DNA of 64,000 bases from Methylocystis iwaonis (GCF_027925385.1 NZ_AP027145.1:1-64000), one strand, 5' to 3'; positions 32,321 through 41,856 are shown, counted from the stretch's first letter. Program-made: numbers and translations. Notes: generated by a model not told the origin, from the sequence alone.

Positions 32321-33599
32321 GGCGCAGCTCCCTCAGTTCCTCTTTGACGGGGTCGGGATAAAATAGGGAGAAGTCGAGATCCTTCTTGATGAAGACGACG
32401 ATGCGCGCGCCCTGGTCGACGTAAACGGTGGGCGGGATGTTGATCGAATCCCGCAGCGCCTCTTGCGAGAGCCGGGTCAAGGATTGCGAAACCTGCTGCG
32501 CGCCGATCTGCCGGGCGTTGATCAAATTTTGATTGGGCAAAGTCGTGATTGCCGTGAGCTGACCGGTGAAGGGATCGAGCGCATATTGGCTTTGTTGCTG
32601 GTAGCTGTTGACGTTCTGGCCAAGCGTCGCGACGAATTGCGAGACGCCGCCGATGACGCTGAGCGCGACTGCCGCCCCGAAACGCTCGACATAGTGATTG
32701 TCGAGGAAGCCGGAGTTCCCGGCCCGGCCGAGATCGTCGGTCCCCGGCGAACCCAGCTGAACGGAGACGCCGTCGGGGCGCAACAGCCGCGTCCAGACCA
32801 CGAAAACCCTCGTCTGCCCGCGGGCGAGCCCGGAGCGATATTCGCCGATCAAGGTTGATCCCGAGGGGATGAGCACGCGCCGACCGTCGAAGGACCAGGC
32901 GTCTTCGCGGGTGATCGCTTTCACGGAGCCCGGAAGGTCGCTCTGGATCGCGGTCAGCAGCTCGCCGCGCACCATCGTGCCTTGCGGCACGAGGGCGTCG
33001 ATCCGGTCGTTTTTCGTCGCGATGGATCGCTCGACGCCGGCGGAGCCGGCGCGGGCGAGAAAGCGCCGGTTAGGGTCATCATCGGCCGTTTCCGAGGTCC
33101 CACCCGGGGTCCTCTCATCGTTCCCTGCCGCCGCGCCGAGCGCGCCATCGGCGACGAGCTGGGGCGCCCGCAGCCGCTCCCAGCGCCGCCGCTCCTCTTC
33201 GGCGGCGAGACGCCGGGCCTCGACGTCGTCGACTTTCGGTTCGCTCTCCGTCTCGAAGGCCGGCGGCGCGACAAGAGGCGTGGGCGGGGCGACCGGCGGC
33301 GGGGGGACCTCGGCGGCTGGGGGCGGCGGAGGGGCCGTCATCTTGCCGAGATCCAGATTCGGGCGCTGGTCGATCGCCGGCGCCGGAAAAGCGGTGGTGT
33401 GGAATTCCTCTTTCTCCGGCGCGGTCATCGGCCGCGTCTCCTTATGCTGGGAGGCGTAAACCATCCAGCCGACGAAGAGCGCTGCGGCGCTGGGGACGCC
33501 GATCTTGATGAAATTTCCCATGACGTGTGACGAGCGCTGGACCGAGCTTCTTGCCGCATCTTCGAGCTCGAGCGAACGATAATGTTCGGGCGACGGCAT
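32298..33599 (-). CDS. virB10: T4SS core protein VirB10/TrbI
   Basis: A 433-residue protein linking both membranes. It has one TM segment (VPSAAALFVGWMVYA, near residues 33-48), a Pro-rich periplasmic spacer (PPPPPAAEVPPPPVAPP, about 90-115), and the C-terminal TrbI domain with ALVPQGTMVRGELLTAI, VLIPSGSTLIGEY and the final VYVDQGARIVVFIKKDLDF. With VirB7 and VirB9 it forms the outer-membrane core complex. It lies 9 bases after virB9. Confidence 0.93.
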   Translation of the reverse strand: MPSPEHYRSLELEDAARSSVQRSSHVMGNFIKIGVPSAAALFVGWMVYASQHKETRPMTAPEKEEFHTTAFPAPAIDQRPNLDLGKMTAPPPPPAAEVPPPPVAPPTPLVAPPAFETESEPKVDDVEARRLAAEEERRRWERLRAPQLVADGALGAAAGNDERTPGGTSETADDDPNRRFLARAGSAGVERSIATKNDRIDALVPQGTMVRGELLTAIQSDLPGSVKAITREDAWSFDGRRVLIPSGSTLIGEYRSGLARGQTRVFVVWTRLLRPDGVSVQLGSPGTDDLGRAGNSGFLDNHYVERFGAAVALSVIGGVSQFVATLGQNVNSYQQQSQYALDPFTGQLTAITTLPNQNLINARQIGAQQVSQSLTRLSQEALRDSINIPPTVYVDQGARIVVFIKKDLDFSLFYPDPVKEELRELRREAKARR

Positions 33600-33608
33600 G
33601 TTCGCTCC

Positions 33609-34427
33609 TTACCAAAATTGAAAGCCGTTCGAGCCCACCCGCTCTGGCGCATAGGGCTCGAGGCCGTCAGGTTCGTGGAGATTGTTTAGCCGCCGATTGA
33701 AGACGCAGGTCGCTTCCGCGCCGTTGCGCAGCGTCCACTGGAAATTGACCTTGTCGACGATGATGTAGGGCCCCTCTTTATGGAAATTGACGACGCTCTC
33801 CTTGCGGTCGCGGTCGACAACAAAGATCGCCGGCGTCTCCTGATCGGGCGCAAAGCGAAACCAGGTCTTGACGCCGTCGTCGAACACCGCAGTCGGCTTT
33901 GAGAGCGAGGAGCCCTTATAGGTGTAGTCGCTGTTGGCGTTGGCGACGTTGAAATTCTTCGTATTGGGATAGCTTGCGCGCTCCTTGGCGAGGGCGACGA
34001 GCCTGGCGTCGGCCTCATCCTCCGGGAAGCGAAAGCGCACCTTGAACACTTGCGCCCTACCCTGCCGGAAATCCGCGCGCAGGAGGAAGGAGTAGATGCG
34101 CTTCGTGGTTACGACGTTCAGATTGGAGAAAGCATTCTTTTCGACCGGCTTGACGAAGATGATGTTGCCGCGCTTGTTGGGCTCGACCTTCCAGGCGACC
34201 GAGTCGCCGAGCGCCAATGTCTCGATCTTCTCGTCGTCGCCCAGCACGATCATCGTCGAGACGCCATAGGAGCCGTTGATGGCGACGACCTCGTCAGGCC
34301 GGAAGCTGACCTCCCGCACCCTGGCGTCATAGCGGCCCGCCCAAGGCGACTCTTCTGCCTGCGCGAGGCTCGGAGCGCCGGTCGCGAGCAGGCCGAGAAG
34401 GAGGGGGAAGCCGAGACGCCGGCTCAC
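33609..34427 (-). CDS. virB9: T4SS core protein VirB9/TrbG
   Basis: A 272-residue exported protein with signal peptide (LLLGLLATGAPSLAQA). Typical VirB9 features are YDARVREVSFRPDEVVAI, the KRIYSFLLR strand and the C-terminal domain with PTAVFDDGVKTWFRF and CVFNRRLNNLHEP. It forms the outer ring with VirB7 and VirB10. The start overlaps the virB8 stop by 4 bases. Confidence 0.93.
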   Translation of the reverse strand: MSRRLGFPLLLGLLATGAPSLAQAEESPWAGRYDARVREVSFRPDEVVAINGSYGVSTMIVLGDDEKIETLALGDSVAWKVEPNKRGNIIFVKPVEKNAFSNLNVVTTKRIYSFLLRADFRQGRAQVFKVRFRFPEDEADARLVALAKERASYPNTKNFNVANANSDYTYKGSSLSKPTAVFDDGVKTWFRFAPDQETPAIFVVDRDRKESVVNFHKEGPYIIVDKVNFQWTLRNGAEATCVFNRRLNNLHEPDGLEPYAPERVGSNGFQFW

Positions 34428-35200
34428 TTGTCGGCTCCCGTCGCGGTCGGGACCGTTTCCTGGTCGCGGCGGTATTCCGTCGTCTGGAAGCCGAGCGGAT
34501 TGTCGAAGCGCATCTGGTTCGACATGGGAGAGCCGGAATAGCGGAAACGCACCAGCGCCACCCAGTCGCGATGGACGATATTTGAGGCGGATTTTTCATC
34601 CGTGCCAAAGCGCACCAGCGCCGTGCGCTGGTTTGGGAACGTCACCGATTTGACGGAGACGCCGACCTCGGTGGTCGCGCCGAAGATCTTGACCGGGTTC
34701 TTCGGATTGGCCGGGCTGAAAATCTCGGTGAGATCGCGGGCGGCGTCGCCGGTCGAGAGCAGCTGTGCGAGATCGAAATTGTCCTTGAGCGCCTTGGGAT
34801 CATAGGTCTCGCGCGCCTTCACATAGCGCACAACGTTGAACATGGTGACGGCTTCGTCTTGGCTGAGCGCTCCCTCCGCCATCGGCCGCTTGACCTCGAC
34901 GAAGCCTGAGGATTTGTCGACGACGATCATATAAGGCTCAAAGGTCTTGAGCGGCGCGAGGCTTGCGAGCGAGACAATCGCGCCGAGCGCGACGACTGTC
35001 ATCACGGCGGCGATGATCCAGGCGATCGAGAGCGACGAATTCTTCCAGAGCGTCCGGTCCTCTTCCCAGGTCCCGCCCTCCTGGTAGTAGCGCGCGCCCT
35101 CCCCTGTCGCGGGGGCTCCAGGGCCCGGCGCAATGGGGGCGAACTCTTCTCGCAGGACCCTGCGGGGGAGGCGGCGAAACGGCAATTCCCACATCATCAA
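34424..35200 (-). CDS. virB8: T4SS protein VirB8
   Basis: A 258-residue bitopic inner-membrane protein: TM segment IAWIIAAVMTVVALGAIVSL near residues 59-78, then a periplasmic NTF2-like domain with EAVTMFNVVRYVKARETYDP and VRFRYSGSPMSNQMRFDNPL. VirB8 nucleates assembly of the periplasmic machinery. Its ATG overlaps the virB6 stop by 4 bases. Confidence 0.92.
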   Translation of the reverse strand: MMMWELPFRRLPRRVLREEFAPIAPGPGAPATGEGARYYQEGGTWEEDRTLWKNSSLSIAWIIAAVMTVVALGAIVSLASLAPLKTFEPYMIVVDKSSGFVEVKRPMAEGALSQDEAVTMFNVVRYVKARETYDPKALKDNFDLAQLLSTGDAARDLTEIFSPANPKNPVKIFGATTEVGVSVKSVTFPNQRTALVRFGTDEKSASNIVHRDWVALVRFRYSGSPMSNQMRFDNPLGFQTTEYRRDQETVPTATGADK

Positions 35201-36288
35201 ATCTGGTCCATTTTCTTGGCGAGCACATCGGCGGCGCGTTGGCCATAGATGCGCTCATAGCGGGCGCGCGTGACGCGATCCTGCAGCGACCGATCGACGC
35301 CGAAGCGTGCGCCGTAGCCGAAAGGCACGCGGGCGCGATAGGCGTTTGAGGCGACCATCGCGCCGTTCGCGGTGACCGAGCGCCAGAGCCCGCCGATCGT
35401 CGTCGCATAGAGCGGAATGCCGCCGGCGATCGCCGCGGCCATGCCGGGGAGCTGGCTCAAGAGGAAAAGGCCGGTGAGGCCGACGAGAAAGAACGGCGCG
35501 AGCGCGCCCCAATCGACCTGGCCGCTGTTGATGGCGGCGCCAAGACCCGCGAAGATCGGCTGCGTGACGGTGAGGTAGAAGGCGAGAAAGGCGTATACCA
35601 GCACCTGCAGCATCGCATACATGACGGCCGCGGCGAGCCAGCCGGAGAAGAAGCGCGTGGAGGCGTCGAAAAGCAGGAGCAGGATCATCAAGGGCGCGAT
35701 GCCGAGGATCAGCCACAGAAAAACCTTCGAGAGAATGATCGTGAAGGTGGCGACGGCGAGAAAGAGCGCAATGATGATGACGCAGGCGAGCCCGACGAGG
35801 GCCGAGGCGAAGGATTGCAGGCTGAACGCGAAATGCAGTTGAAAGCCTTGCGCGACCTGGTTCCAGATCGCTTCCAGCGCCGAGACGACGGCGTTTGGCG
35901 ATGTGTATGCGTTGTTATTGCCGACGCTGAGCAGACGATTGCCGATCGCCGCTGGTCCGTCGTTGAAGAGCGTGTAGGCGAAACTCGTGAAGTCGCTCCA
36001 GGAGGTCGCCAGCGCATAGATCACAAAGGCGCGAAACAGCCGAAAAGCGGCGTCGGTCGCCGTTCCCGTAGCAGTTCCGGACCAGACGCCAAATCCCCAA
36101 AAGATCACATAAGCGATGAGCAGGAGCGAGGCGATCGAGGCGCCTGCCCCGCCCGCGGTCACATCCCGGGCAAGCTCCTGAAAGGCCCCTTGGACATAGG
36201 TGCAGCCGGTCTGGTCGACGCCGGAGAGGATCTGCGGGATGATTCCGGACCCGTAATTCTGCGCGGGGCAGTTTTGCAGCACGGTCAC
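35197..36288 (-). CDS. virB6: T4SS inner-membrane protein VirB6/TrbL
   Basis: A 363-residue polytopic protein with about six TM segments (for example IASLLLIAYVIFWGFGVW and FLVGLTGLFLLSQLPGMAAA) and the conserved central GIAPLMILLLLFDASTRFF. VirB6 forms part of the inner-membrane channel and contacts the transferred DNA. The short basic C-terminus lies in the cytoplasm. It is coupled to the small lipoprotein gene upstream by a 4-base overlap. Confidence 0.9.
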   Translation of the reverse strand: MTVLQNCPAQNYGSGIIPQILSGVDQTGCTYVQGAFQELARDVTAGGAGASIASLLLIAYVIFWGFGVWSGTATGTATDAAFRLFRAFVIYALATSWSDFTSFAYTLFNDGPAAIGNRLLSVGNNNAYTSPNAVVSALEAIWNQVAQGFQLHFAFSLQSFASALVGLACVIIIALFLAVATFTIILSKVFLWLILGIAPLMILLLLFDASTRFFSGWLAAAVMYAMLQVLVYAFLAFYLTVTQPIFAGLGAAINSGQVDWGALAPFFLVGLTGLFLLSQLPGMAAAIAGGIPLYATTIGGLWRSVTANGAMVASNAYRARVPFGYGARFGVDRSLQDRVTRARYERIYGQRAADVLAKKMDQI

Positions 36289-36554
36289 TTAAGCCGCTCC
36301 GCGTTGATTGGGCGCAAGGGACCGCAGTCGCCGGCGGCGGAGCTGAAGGGCTCAGGCGCGCGCTTGGCTTCCGGCTCGGCATAGAACAGGGCTTGCACGG
36401 CGTTCTGGGGAGCTGCCGGCTCGGGCGTGGGTTGTTCCGCGGCCGCGGGCAAGCCACCCTCGGACATGGCGCAAGGCGCCTCCAACGGCCGGTAGCCGCA
36501 GCCAGAAAGAGCGGCCGCGATCAGCGCGGCGCTCGCCATAAAGAGAAGCCGCAT
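36285..36554 (-). CDS. virB7: VirB7-like lipoprotein
   Basis: An 89-residue lipoprotein: MRLLFMASAALIAAALSGCG with lipobox LSGC, then a Pro/Ala-rich linker and two further cysteines (CAMSE, DCGP). Small lipoproteins at this place between virB5 and virB6 act as VirB7, stabilising VirB9 in the outer membrane. The call rests on size, lipobox and position, since VirB7 sequences diverge. The ATG at 36554 begins 4 bases after virB5; the longer upstream frame overlaps virB5 and is rejected. Confidence 0.75.
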   Translation of the reverse strand: MRLLFMASAALIAAALSGCGYRPLEAPCAMSEGGLPAAAEQPTPEPAAPQNAVQALFYAEPEAKRAPEPFSSAAGDCGPLRPINAERLK

Positions 36555-36558
36555 CGCG

Positions 36559-37272
36559 CTATTGTCCGTAGGGTCGAAACTGCATGGCGCGGGCCGCGGC
36601 GGAAAGCCCGGCGATGCGGTCGAGATTGGCCTGGTTGGCTGCGGCGGCCGCCGTATTGACCGCGCCATTGAGCTGGACGATCGACTGGCCGTTCTGCGCC
36701 TGGATCTGCGAATTCTGGTCAATCGAACCTTTCACATCAGGGGAGCTTCCGATCTGCTGCCCGCCGGACGTGAAGGCGTTGCTGGCGTTCTTGACCGTCC
36801 CTTGCGTCGAGTTGATGAGGCCGAGAATGAGTTGGGCCGTGTTCGAGGAGTTGAGATAGGCCTTGTCGCTGGGGAGCGCGCCTTGTAGCCCGGAAAGCGT
36901 CTTGACCAGATTGAGTCCATTGATGAGCGAGCTGATGATCTGCTGCGAATCGCCGCCCAGCCCAGCGAAAGACAGCGGGCCCCCTGAAATCACCGAGCCG
37001 AGCGACGGCGCGTTCCCCATCGAAAAGCCGCCGCCGAGCGCCATTTGCGCGAGCGGCCCCTGCGCCAGCGACGAGCGGTCGCCGGTTACGGCCTGCAGAG
37101 TCTTCTGCACATTGGAAAGAATATCCTGATCGGTCGAGAGGATTTGCTTGGTGTTCGTCGCCGTCTGCTGTGACTGGGAGAGATTGGCGGCGTCGATCAC
37201 CGGAACCTGGGCATTGGCGCCGCGAACGAGGAAAAGGTTCGCCACGCAAAAAGCCAGTATCGCCCGTTTCAT
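36559..37272 (-). CDS. virB5: T4SS pilus-tip protein VirB5
   Basis: A 237-residue exported protein with a signal peptide ending VRGANA, followed by QVPVIDAANLSQSQQTATNT, the characteristic start of mature VirB5/TrbJ proteins. The rest is helical and rich in Gln, Asn, Ser and Ala. VirB5 caps the pilus and contacts recipients. It is 13 bases after the upstream gene at 37286. Confidence 0.85.
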   Translation of the reverse strand: MKRAILAFCVANLFLVRGANAQVPVIDAANLSQSQQTATNTKQILSTDQDILSNVQKTLQAVTGDRSSLAQGPLAQMALGGGFSMGNAPSLGSVISGGPLSFAGLGGDSQQIISSLINGLNLVKTLSGLQGALPSDKAYLNSSNTAQLILGLINSTQGTVKNASNAFTSGGQQIGSSPDVKGSIDQNSQIQAQNGQSIVQLNGAVNTAAAAANQANLDRIAGLSAAARAMQFRPYGQ

Positions 37273-37285
37273 GGAAAGCCCTTTT

Positions 37286-38092
37286 TTATTGCGACTGTGC
37301 GCGTTCGAGATAAACGGTCACATTTCCGAGAGCGTCGGCGACGCGGCGCTCGACGCAGCCGCCATCGAGCAGCGACTGGCAGAACGGGCTCGAAGCCAGG
37401 ATGCAGGGACTATTCGCCGTGCCACTGCCGCGGTAGCCAGCGCCGCAGATCGCGTTGCCGGGGAGAAGCCCGCTTCCTGAGGCGAAGGACGTAAAACTCA
37501 TGCCGCGCGCGGCCTGGCTTGCCTGCGACACGCGCATCATGTTGATCGCGTTATAGGCGCTGACGAGCAGATTGGCGGTTGCGAGCACCTGGTTCCAGCT
37601 GAGGCCGTTCTGCGTCCCGCCGGAGGAATTTTGGTCATAGCCTGCCATGATCGTCGGCGACCCGCCGATGAGGACCGAGGCGTTTTTATAGGTCGGGCCG
37701 TTGCTGTGGATCGTCGCCTGCGCCGCCATATTGCCGGCGACGACGTCGCCCGTCGCAGACCCGAAATTTTGCGTCGCCAGCGTTGGTCCAGTGGCGTTGG
37801 TCGCGGGCGTCGTTCGCATTTGCGAATCGTAGCTCTGGACGGCGGCGGCGCCGGCGGACGAATTCGGCGTCGCGGTGTTGTTCTGTACGGCGCCCTTCTG
37901 GCCGGTGTGGGTCGCGCAATCGATCCCCTTCTGCCCGTCGCGCTGCTTCTGCTGCACCGGGACCAGGGTCGTCGTCAGCGCCGAGGTCTGAATCTTTTGC
38001 GTGAGCTGCTCGGCGTCCTCGACCGGAATATCGGCGCGGGCGGCGACGGCTGAAGCGAGAAGGAGAGTCGACGCAAGGAGAACGCGGGTCAT
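37286..38092 (-). CDS. T4SS-associated periplasmic protein of unknown family
   Basis: A 268-residue exported protein (signal peptide ending SAVAARA) lying between virB4 and virB5. The mature N-terminus DIPVEDAEQLTQKIQT echoes the VirB5 start, so it may be a distant VirB5-like paralogue. The middle is Asn/Thr/Gly-rich and the C-terminal 80 residues hold five cysteines (CGAGY, SPC, FCQ, GGCV), suggesting disulfides. Its ATG overlaps the virB4 stop. The location indicates a part in pilus assembly or mating-pair contact; this remains inference. Confidence 0.65.
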   Translation of the reverse strand: MTRVLLASTLLLASAVAARADIPVEDAEQLTQKIQTSALTTTLVPVQQKQRDGQKGIDCATHTGQKGAVQNNTATPNSSAGAAAVQSYDSQMRTTPATNATGPTLATQNFGSATGDVVAGNMAAQATIHSNGPTYKNASVLIGGSPTIMAGYDQNSSGGTQNGLSWNQVLATANLLVSAYNAINMMRVSQASQAARGMSFTSFASGSGLLPGNAICGAGYRGSGTANSPCILASSPFCQSLLDGGCVERRVADALGNVTVYLERAQSQ

Positions 38093-40500
38093 GCTGTCCT
38101 CCCTATGAAAGTCGGCAGCCAGGCTTCCGGCGCGGTCCCGACCGCCTCCATTAAGGAATAGAGCTCGGCGACCGTCTCGGTGCGCCCGGAGAGCACCTTG
38201 ATGACCTCCGGCATGCCGCCGAGGTCCAATTTGGCGATGACCGAATCCTGCCCATGCTTGATCAGAAAGGATCGCGCCTCGGGGACCGTCTCCCTGATCC
38301 AGCGCATTTCCCGGTCGGAAAGCTGGAAGGCCCTGCGGTAGCTTTCGTCATCCGCCTTGGCGTTGGCGAAGAACACATTGGTCGCGGTTTGCTCGATCAA
38401 GGTGTTCGCGGCCCTGGAGCGCACGATGTCGGCGGCGCTTTGGGTGCCAAAGCCGATAATGCCATTCTGCTTGCGCAGCGTCTTGAGCTTGTCCTTGATA
38501 AAGTAAGAGAAAACTTCGTCGTCGAGAAGCCGCCAGCCCTCGTCGAGGAAGATCATGATCGGCGTCCCATCGATCAGTTCCTCGATCCGGTGGAAGATAT
38601 AGAGCAGCGCCGCCGTGCGGATCGTCGGATTGTCGAGGACCCGCGTCATGTCGAAGCCGAAAATCGCGTTAAGCGAGAAGCGGTCCTCAGCGTTGTTGAA
38701 GAGCCAGCCGTTCTGGTCCTTGCGGATCCACGGCTCCAGCCGCGAAGCGAGATCGCTCTCGCTCGCTTGAATTCGCCCGCGCAGCAGCGATTGGAAGGCA
38801 GGAAGGTTCCGCCCCTCCCGCGGGCCGGAGACGACGGTCTTGATCGCATTGCGGAGGACTTGCTCTTCCGTGGCCGAGAGGTCCGTGTCCGATCCGCCCT
38901 TGGGCCGCAGCAGAAAGGAGAAGAGCCGGTAGAGAAATTCCCGCGTCTCGCCGCCGTCAGGCAACATCAGCGGGTTGAAACCCGTGGCGGTTCCGGGCTC
39001 CAGCGCCTCATATTGGCCGCCGAGCGCCCGGATGAAAATTTCCGCGCCGCGGTCTTTGTCGACAAAGAAGAGCCTGGGCCGCGGCGTCACGCGTTGCGCT
39101 TGCGCCGCGATAAAGGAAAGCCACACGGTCTTCCCCGAGCCCGAGGGGCCGACGACCGTGAAATTCCCTAAGTCCGCGACGTGAAAATTGTAGAAATAGG
39201 CCGTCTGCGACGCCGTCTGGAACACCGAGATCGCCGGGCCCCAGTGGTTCCCGGTGGGCGATCCGCTCGGGAAATTATGCAAGGAGACGAAGCCCGCGAG
39301 ATTCTTCGAGCTGATGATCGAGTTCCTCGCGATATAGGGGAAGTTTCCGGGCCATTGCGCCCAGAAGGCCGGCTCCATATTGAGGTCTTCCCGCACCCAG
39401 ATCACGGAGCGGTCGGTCAGCGCCGCGCCGGCGGCTGTGACCGTGGCGTCGACCTCCTGCATGTTCTGTCCGAGGGCCAGCACTGTCATATGGTGCTCGC
39501 CATAGAGGGCCTCAGAGGCGAGGAGCTCGTCCCGTGCGTCGTTCAAATGCTCGGCGACGATCGATCCGGCTTCGTCGGACATATCGACCTGGCGCGCGAC
39601 GCGGTCGATGTGGGATTGCGCGACAGGCCGGTCGATGATCGCGAAGGACTGCGCGATGATGAATTCGTGCGGGATGGCGAGGAGGTTGTCGAGAAAGCCT
39701 GGTCCCGTCTGCGCCGGATATTCCTTCACCGACAGCGCCGCGCCATAGCGGGTCTCGCTCGCCGAGCCGCCGCGGATTTCCAGCGCATTCTTGCCGAAGA
39801 ACAGGCGCTTTGTCCCGAGCGCCTGGTCGAGCGACATTCTGGGAAGATGCATTGGTCGCGGGATGGCCCCATTGCCGAGCTGAACCAGGAATTCGAGCGG
39901 CTCCGAGAACCAGGCCCCTGCCCGCTCGACGACCTTGAGATGGCGCGGACGATAGGCCCCCATGGCCGAGAGGATCGCCGTCGTGACGTCCCGCAACTCC
40001 GCTTGCGCCTCATGCTGCTCGAAGGAGTCGCCGGCGCTGGTCTTTTTGCCCAGGACCGTCTGCATCAGCGCTTCAAAGGTTCCGGCATGCCCCTGCAGCG
40101 GCCTGCGAATGACGGTGAGGTATATGTCGTTGACGAACATGCGCCGCTTTGAAAGCGCCGCGTGATAGCGCTCATCGAGCTCCCGGCAGAAGGGGTTATC
40201 GAAGCTCGACGGGATCATCGGTTCGATCTCGCGCCGGATGATGTGCGAATAAAGCGCAAAGCGGCTGTTGCCGAGCGTGCGCACGAGGTCGTTGCGGCCG
40301 AGCATGCGGACGTTGATGCTGGACCAGTCCGCCGTCTGGAACGAGAAGCCTTCCAGCTTGATGAAGGTCATCAACAAGCCAGACTTGGATTTGACGATAA
40401 AGTCGTCAACGTGGCGCAGATACGGCAGATGCGACGAGACCGGGCGTTCCCGCCGCGACACCGCGCCAAAGCTCATCTGGTCTTGCAGCGCCCGCAGCAT
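38089..40500 (-). CDS. virB4: T4SS ATPase VirB4
   Basis: An 803-residue ATPase, the largest and most conserved part of the channel. The C-terminal motor has Walker A VVGPSGSGKTVWLSFIA (near residues 448-464), Walker B MIFLDEGWRLLDDEVF and the RKQNGIIGFGTQS segment. The N-terminal half is the CagE/TrbE domain. The ATG at 40500 is chosen because an upstream TTG at 40512 lies within virB3. It follows virB3 by 8 bases. Confidence 0.93.
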   Translation of the reverse strand: MLRALQDQMSFGAVSRRERPVSSHLPYLRHVDDFIVKSKSGLLMTFIKLEGFSFQTADWSSINVRMLGRNDLVRTLGNSRFALYSHIIRREIEPMIPSSFDNPFCRELDERYHAALSKRRMFVNDIYLTVIRRPLQGHAGTFEALMQTVLGKKTSAGDSFEQHEAQAELRDVTTAILSAMGAYRPRHLKVVERAGAWFSEPLEFLVQLGNGAIPRPMHLPRMSLDQALGTKRLFFGKNALEIRGGSASETRYGAALSVKEYPAQTGPGFLDNLLAIPHEFIIAQSFAIIDRPVAQSHIDRVARQVDMSDEAGSIVAEHLNDARDELLASEALYGEHHMTVLALGQNMQEVDATVTAAGAALTDRSVIWVREDLNMEPAFWAQWPGNFPYIARNSIISSKNLAGFVSLHNFPSGSPTGNHWGPAISVFQTASQTAYFYNFHVADLGNFTVVGPSGSGKTVWLSFIAAQAQRVTPRPRLFFVDKDRGAEIFIRALGGQYEALEPGTATGFNPLMLPDGGETREFLYRLFSFLLRPKGGSDTDLSATEEQVLRNAIKTVVSGPREGRNLPAFQSLLRGRIQASESDLASRLEPWIRKDQNGWLFNNAEDRFSLNAIFGFDMTRVLDNPTIRTAALLYIFHRIEELIDGTPIMIFLDEGWRLLDDEVFSYFIKDKLKTLRKQNGIIGFGTQSAADIVRSRAANTLIEQTATNVFFANAKADDESYRRAFQLSDREMRWIRETVPEARSFLIKHGQDSVIAKLDLGGMPEVIKVLSGRTETVAELYSLMEAVGTAPEAWLPTFIGRTA

Positions 40501-40508
40501 CAAGCCCC

Positions 40509-40805
40509 TCAAATCTTATAGGAGTCGCAACCCCAGAATTCTCGGGAACGCGGCGGGCACTTGGAGGATCGCACGAACAGGACCTCGAAGATCCGGTCGT
40601 CTCTCAAGGTCATGACGTAGCCGAAGAGATGGAAGGGGATGATCCAAAGGAGGTTGAACAGGTTGTGGGTTGCGAGGAAGATCACCGAGGTCACGACCAT
40701 CTCGAACATGAAATACATGTAGGGAACTCCAACGATAGTCGGGGCCCGGGTCAACGCTTTGACGAGCGGGACGATCATCGGCTTCTCGAGATCGGCGTTG
40801 CTCAT
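40509..40805 (-). CDS. virB3: T4SS protein VirB3
   Basis: A 98-residue inner-membrane protein with two hydrophobic stretches (VGVPYMYFMFEMVVTSVIFL and LLWIIPFHLFGYVM) and a cytoplasmic tail DDRIFEVLFVRSSKC. Size, topology and the place between virB2 and virB4 define VirB3. I use the ATG at 40805 (MSNADLEKP), 2 bases after virB2; the longer frame overlaps virB2. Confidence 0.88.
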   Translation of the reverse strand: MSNADLEKPMIVPLVKALTRAPTIVGVPYMYFMFEMVVTSVIFLATHNLFNLLWIIPFHLFGYVMTLRDDRIFEVLFVRSSKCPPRSREFWGCDSYKI

Positions 40806-40807
40806 CG

Positions 40808-41122
40808 TCAGCCGCCGACGGAGGACTGAAAGAACTGGACGATTTGCGTCGAACCGAAGACCAGCACAATGCCGAAGATGATGGAGCCGGCGATGCCCCA
40901 GGTCATTCGGCCCGCCCAAGCAAGGAAACCGGCGGCGATGACGGCAAGAATGGCGAGAGACGTCGAGATCGGCCCCGTGAGAGTCTGAACAAGCGTTTGC
41001 AGCGTCGACTGCACGGGGGAGAGCGTGCCGCCCGTTGCAAAGGCCGGAGAGCTTGCGTGGAGCAGCGCCAGCGCGGCCAGAATGGAAATCTTGCCGCGAC
41101 CAGCTTTGCTAAAATGCCTCAT
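40808..41122 (-). CDS. virB2: T4SS major pilin VirB2
   Basis: A 104-residue pre-pilin: signal peptide ending SSPAFA, then a mature pilin with two hydrophobic helices (ISTSLAILAVIAAGFLAWAG and IAGSIIFGIVLVFGSTQIVQ) joined by a short basic loop, as in TrbC/VirB2 proteins. It polymerises into the conjugative pilus. Its ATG overlaps the virB1 stop (ATGA). Confidence 0.9.
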   Translation of the reverse strand: MRHFSKAGRGKISILAALALLHASSPAFATGGTLSPVQSTLQTLVQTLTGPISTSLAILAVIAAGFLAWAGRMTWGIAGSIIFGIVLVFGSTQIVQFFQSSVGG

Positions 41123-41841
41123 TCCTGTTCACCATTCTGTTCGAGATTCCATACGAATCCAGACCGCCAATTACGGTCCTTGACGCTTTCTATCTGCGGC
41201 GCCGCGGCGCCAGAGGCGCGGTCGTCACGAGTCTTTACGTTGATCTTGGGCCAGTCGTAGAACTCGTTCACGACCGCGGCGACGAAGCTCACAGTTTCCG
41301 GAAAGGGTGGAATGCCGCCATGCTCGATGAGCGCCTTCTCGCCGGCGTTGTAGGCAGCGAGGATGAAAAGCGGATTCCGATAGCGGCTGTGCAAGTCGCG
41401 CAGAAACCGGACCCCGCCTCTGACGTTGTCGGCGGGGTCGCAGATATTGACGCCGTAGTGTTTGGCGGTTTCTGGCTCCAGCTGCATGAGTCCGATCGCC
41501 CCCCGCGGTGAAACCGCATCGCTTTGAAAGCGGGACTCAGCGCGCGCCACGGCCATGACAAACTCAGGGTAGAAATTCTCTTCGCGGGCAATCCTCTCGA
41601 CGAGGTCGCGCGCGGCGCTCGCTGGCATCGGCTCCGGCCCCGGACAACCCGCCGCCTTCTGAGCGCCCCCTTCGGTCATGCGTTCGACGTCTGAGCCCGA
41701 GACGGGCGCTGGAACCACCTTGCCCGAGGGCGAGACTACCGCTTCCAAGGCGCGCCCGCGCGCGATCATCGCCGCTTCGCCCGCGAGAGCTTGCGGCGCA
41801 GTGACGAAAGCAAGGAGAATTCCGAGAACCGCGCCGCGCAT
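41119..41841 (-). CDS. virB1: T4SS lytic transglycosylase VirB1
   Basis: A 240-residue exported SLT enzyme: signal peptide ending QALAG, then residues about 95-200 with VMAVARAESRFQSDAVSP (catalytic Glu), GAIGLMQLEPETAKHYGV and FILAAYNAGEKAL. It opens peptidoglycan for the channel. First gene of the operon; box j lies 16 bases upstream of its ATG, so the leader is very short. Confidence 0.9.
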   Translation of the reverse strand: MRGAVLGILLAFVTAPQALAGEAAMIARGRALEAVVSPSGKVVPAPVSGSDVERMTEGGAQKAAGCPGPEPMPASAARDLVERIAREENFYPEFVMAVARAESRFQSDAVSPRGAIGLMQLEPETAKHYGVNICDPADNVRGGVRFLRDLHSRYRNPLFILAAYNAGEKALIEHGGIPPFPETVSFVAAVVNEFYDWPKINVKTRDDRASGAAAPQIESVKDRNWRSGFVWNLEQNGEQE

Positions 41842-41856
41842 CTTGCCTCTCTGTTC

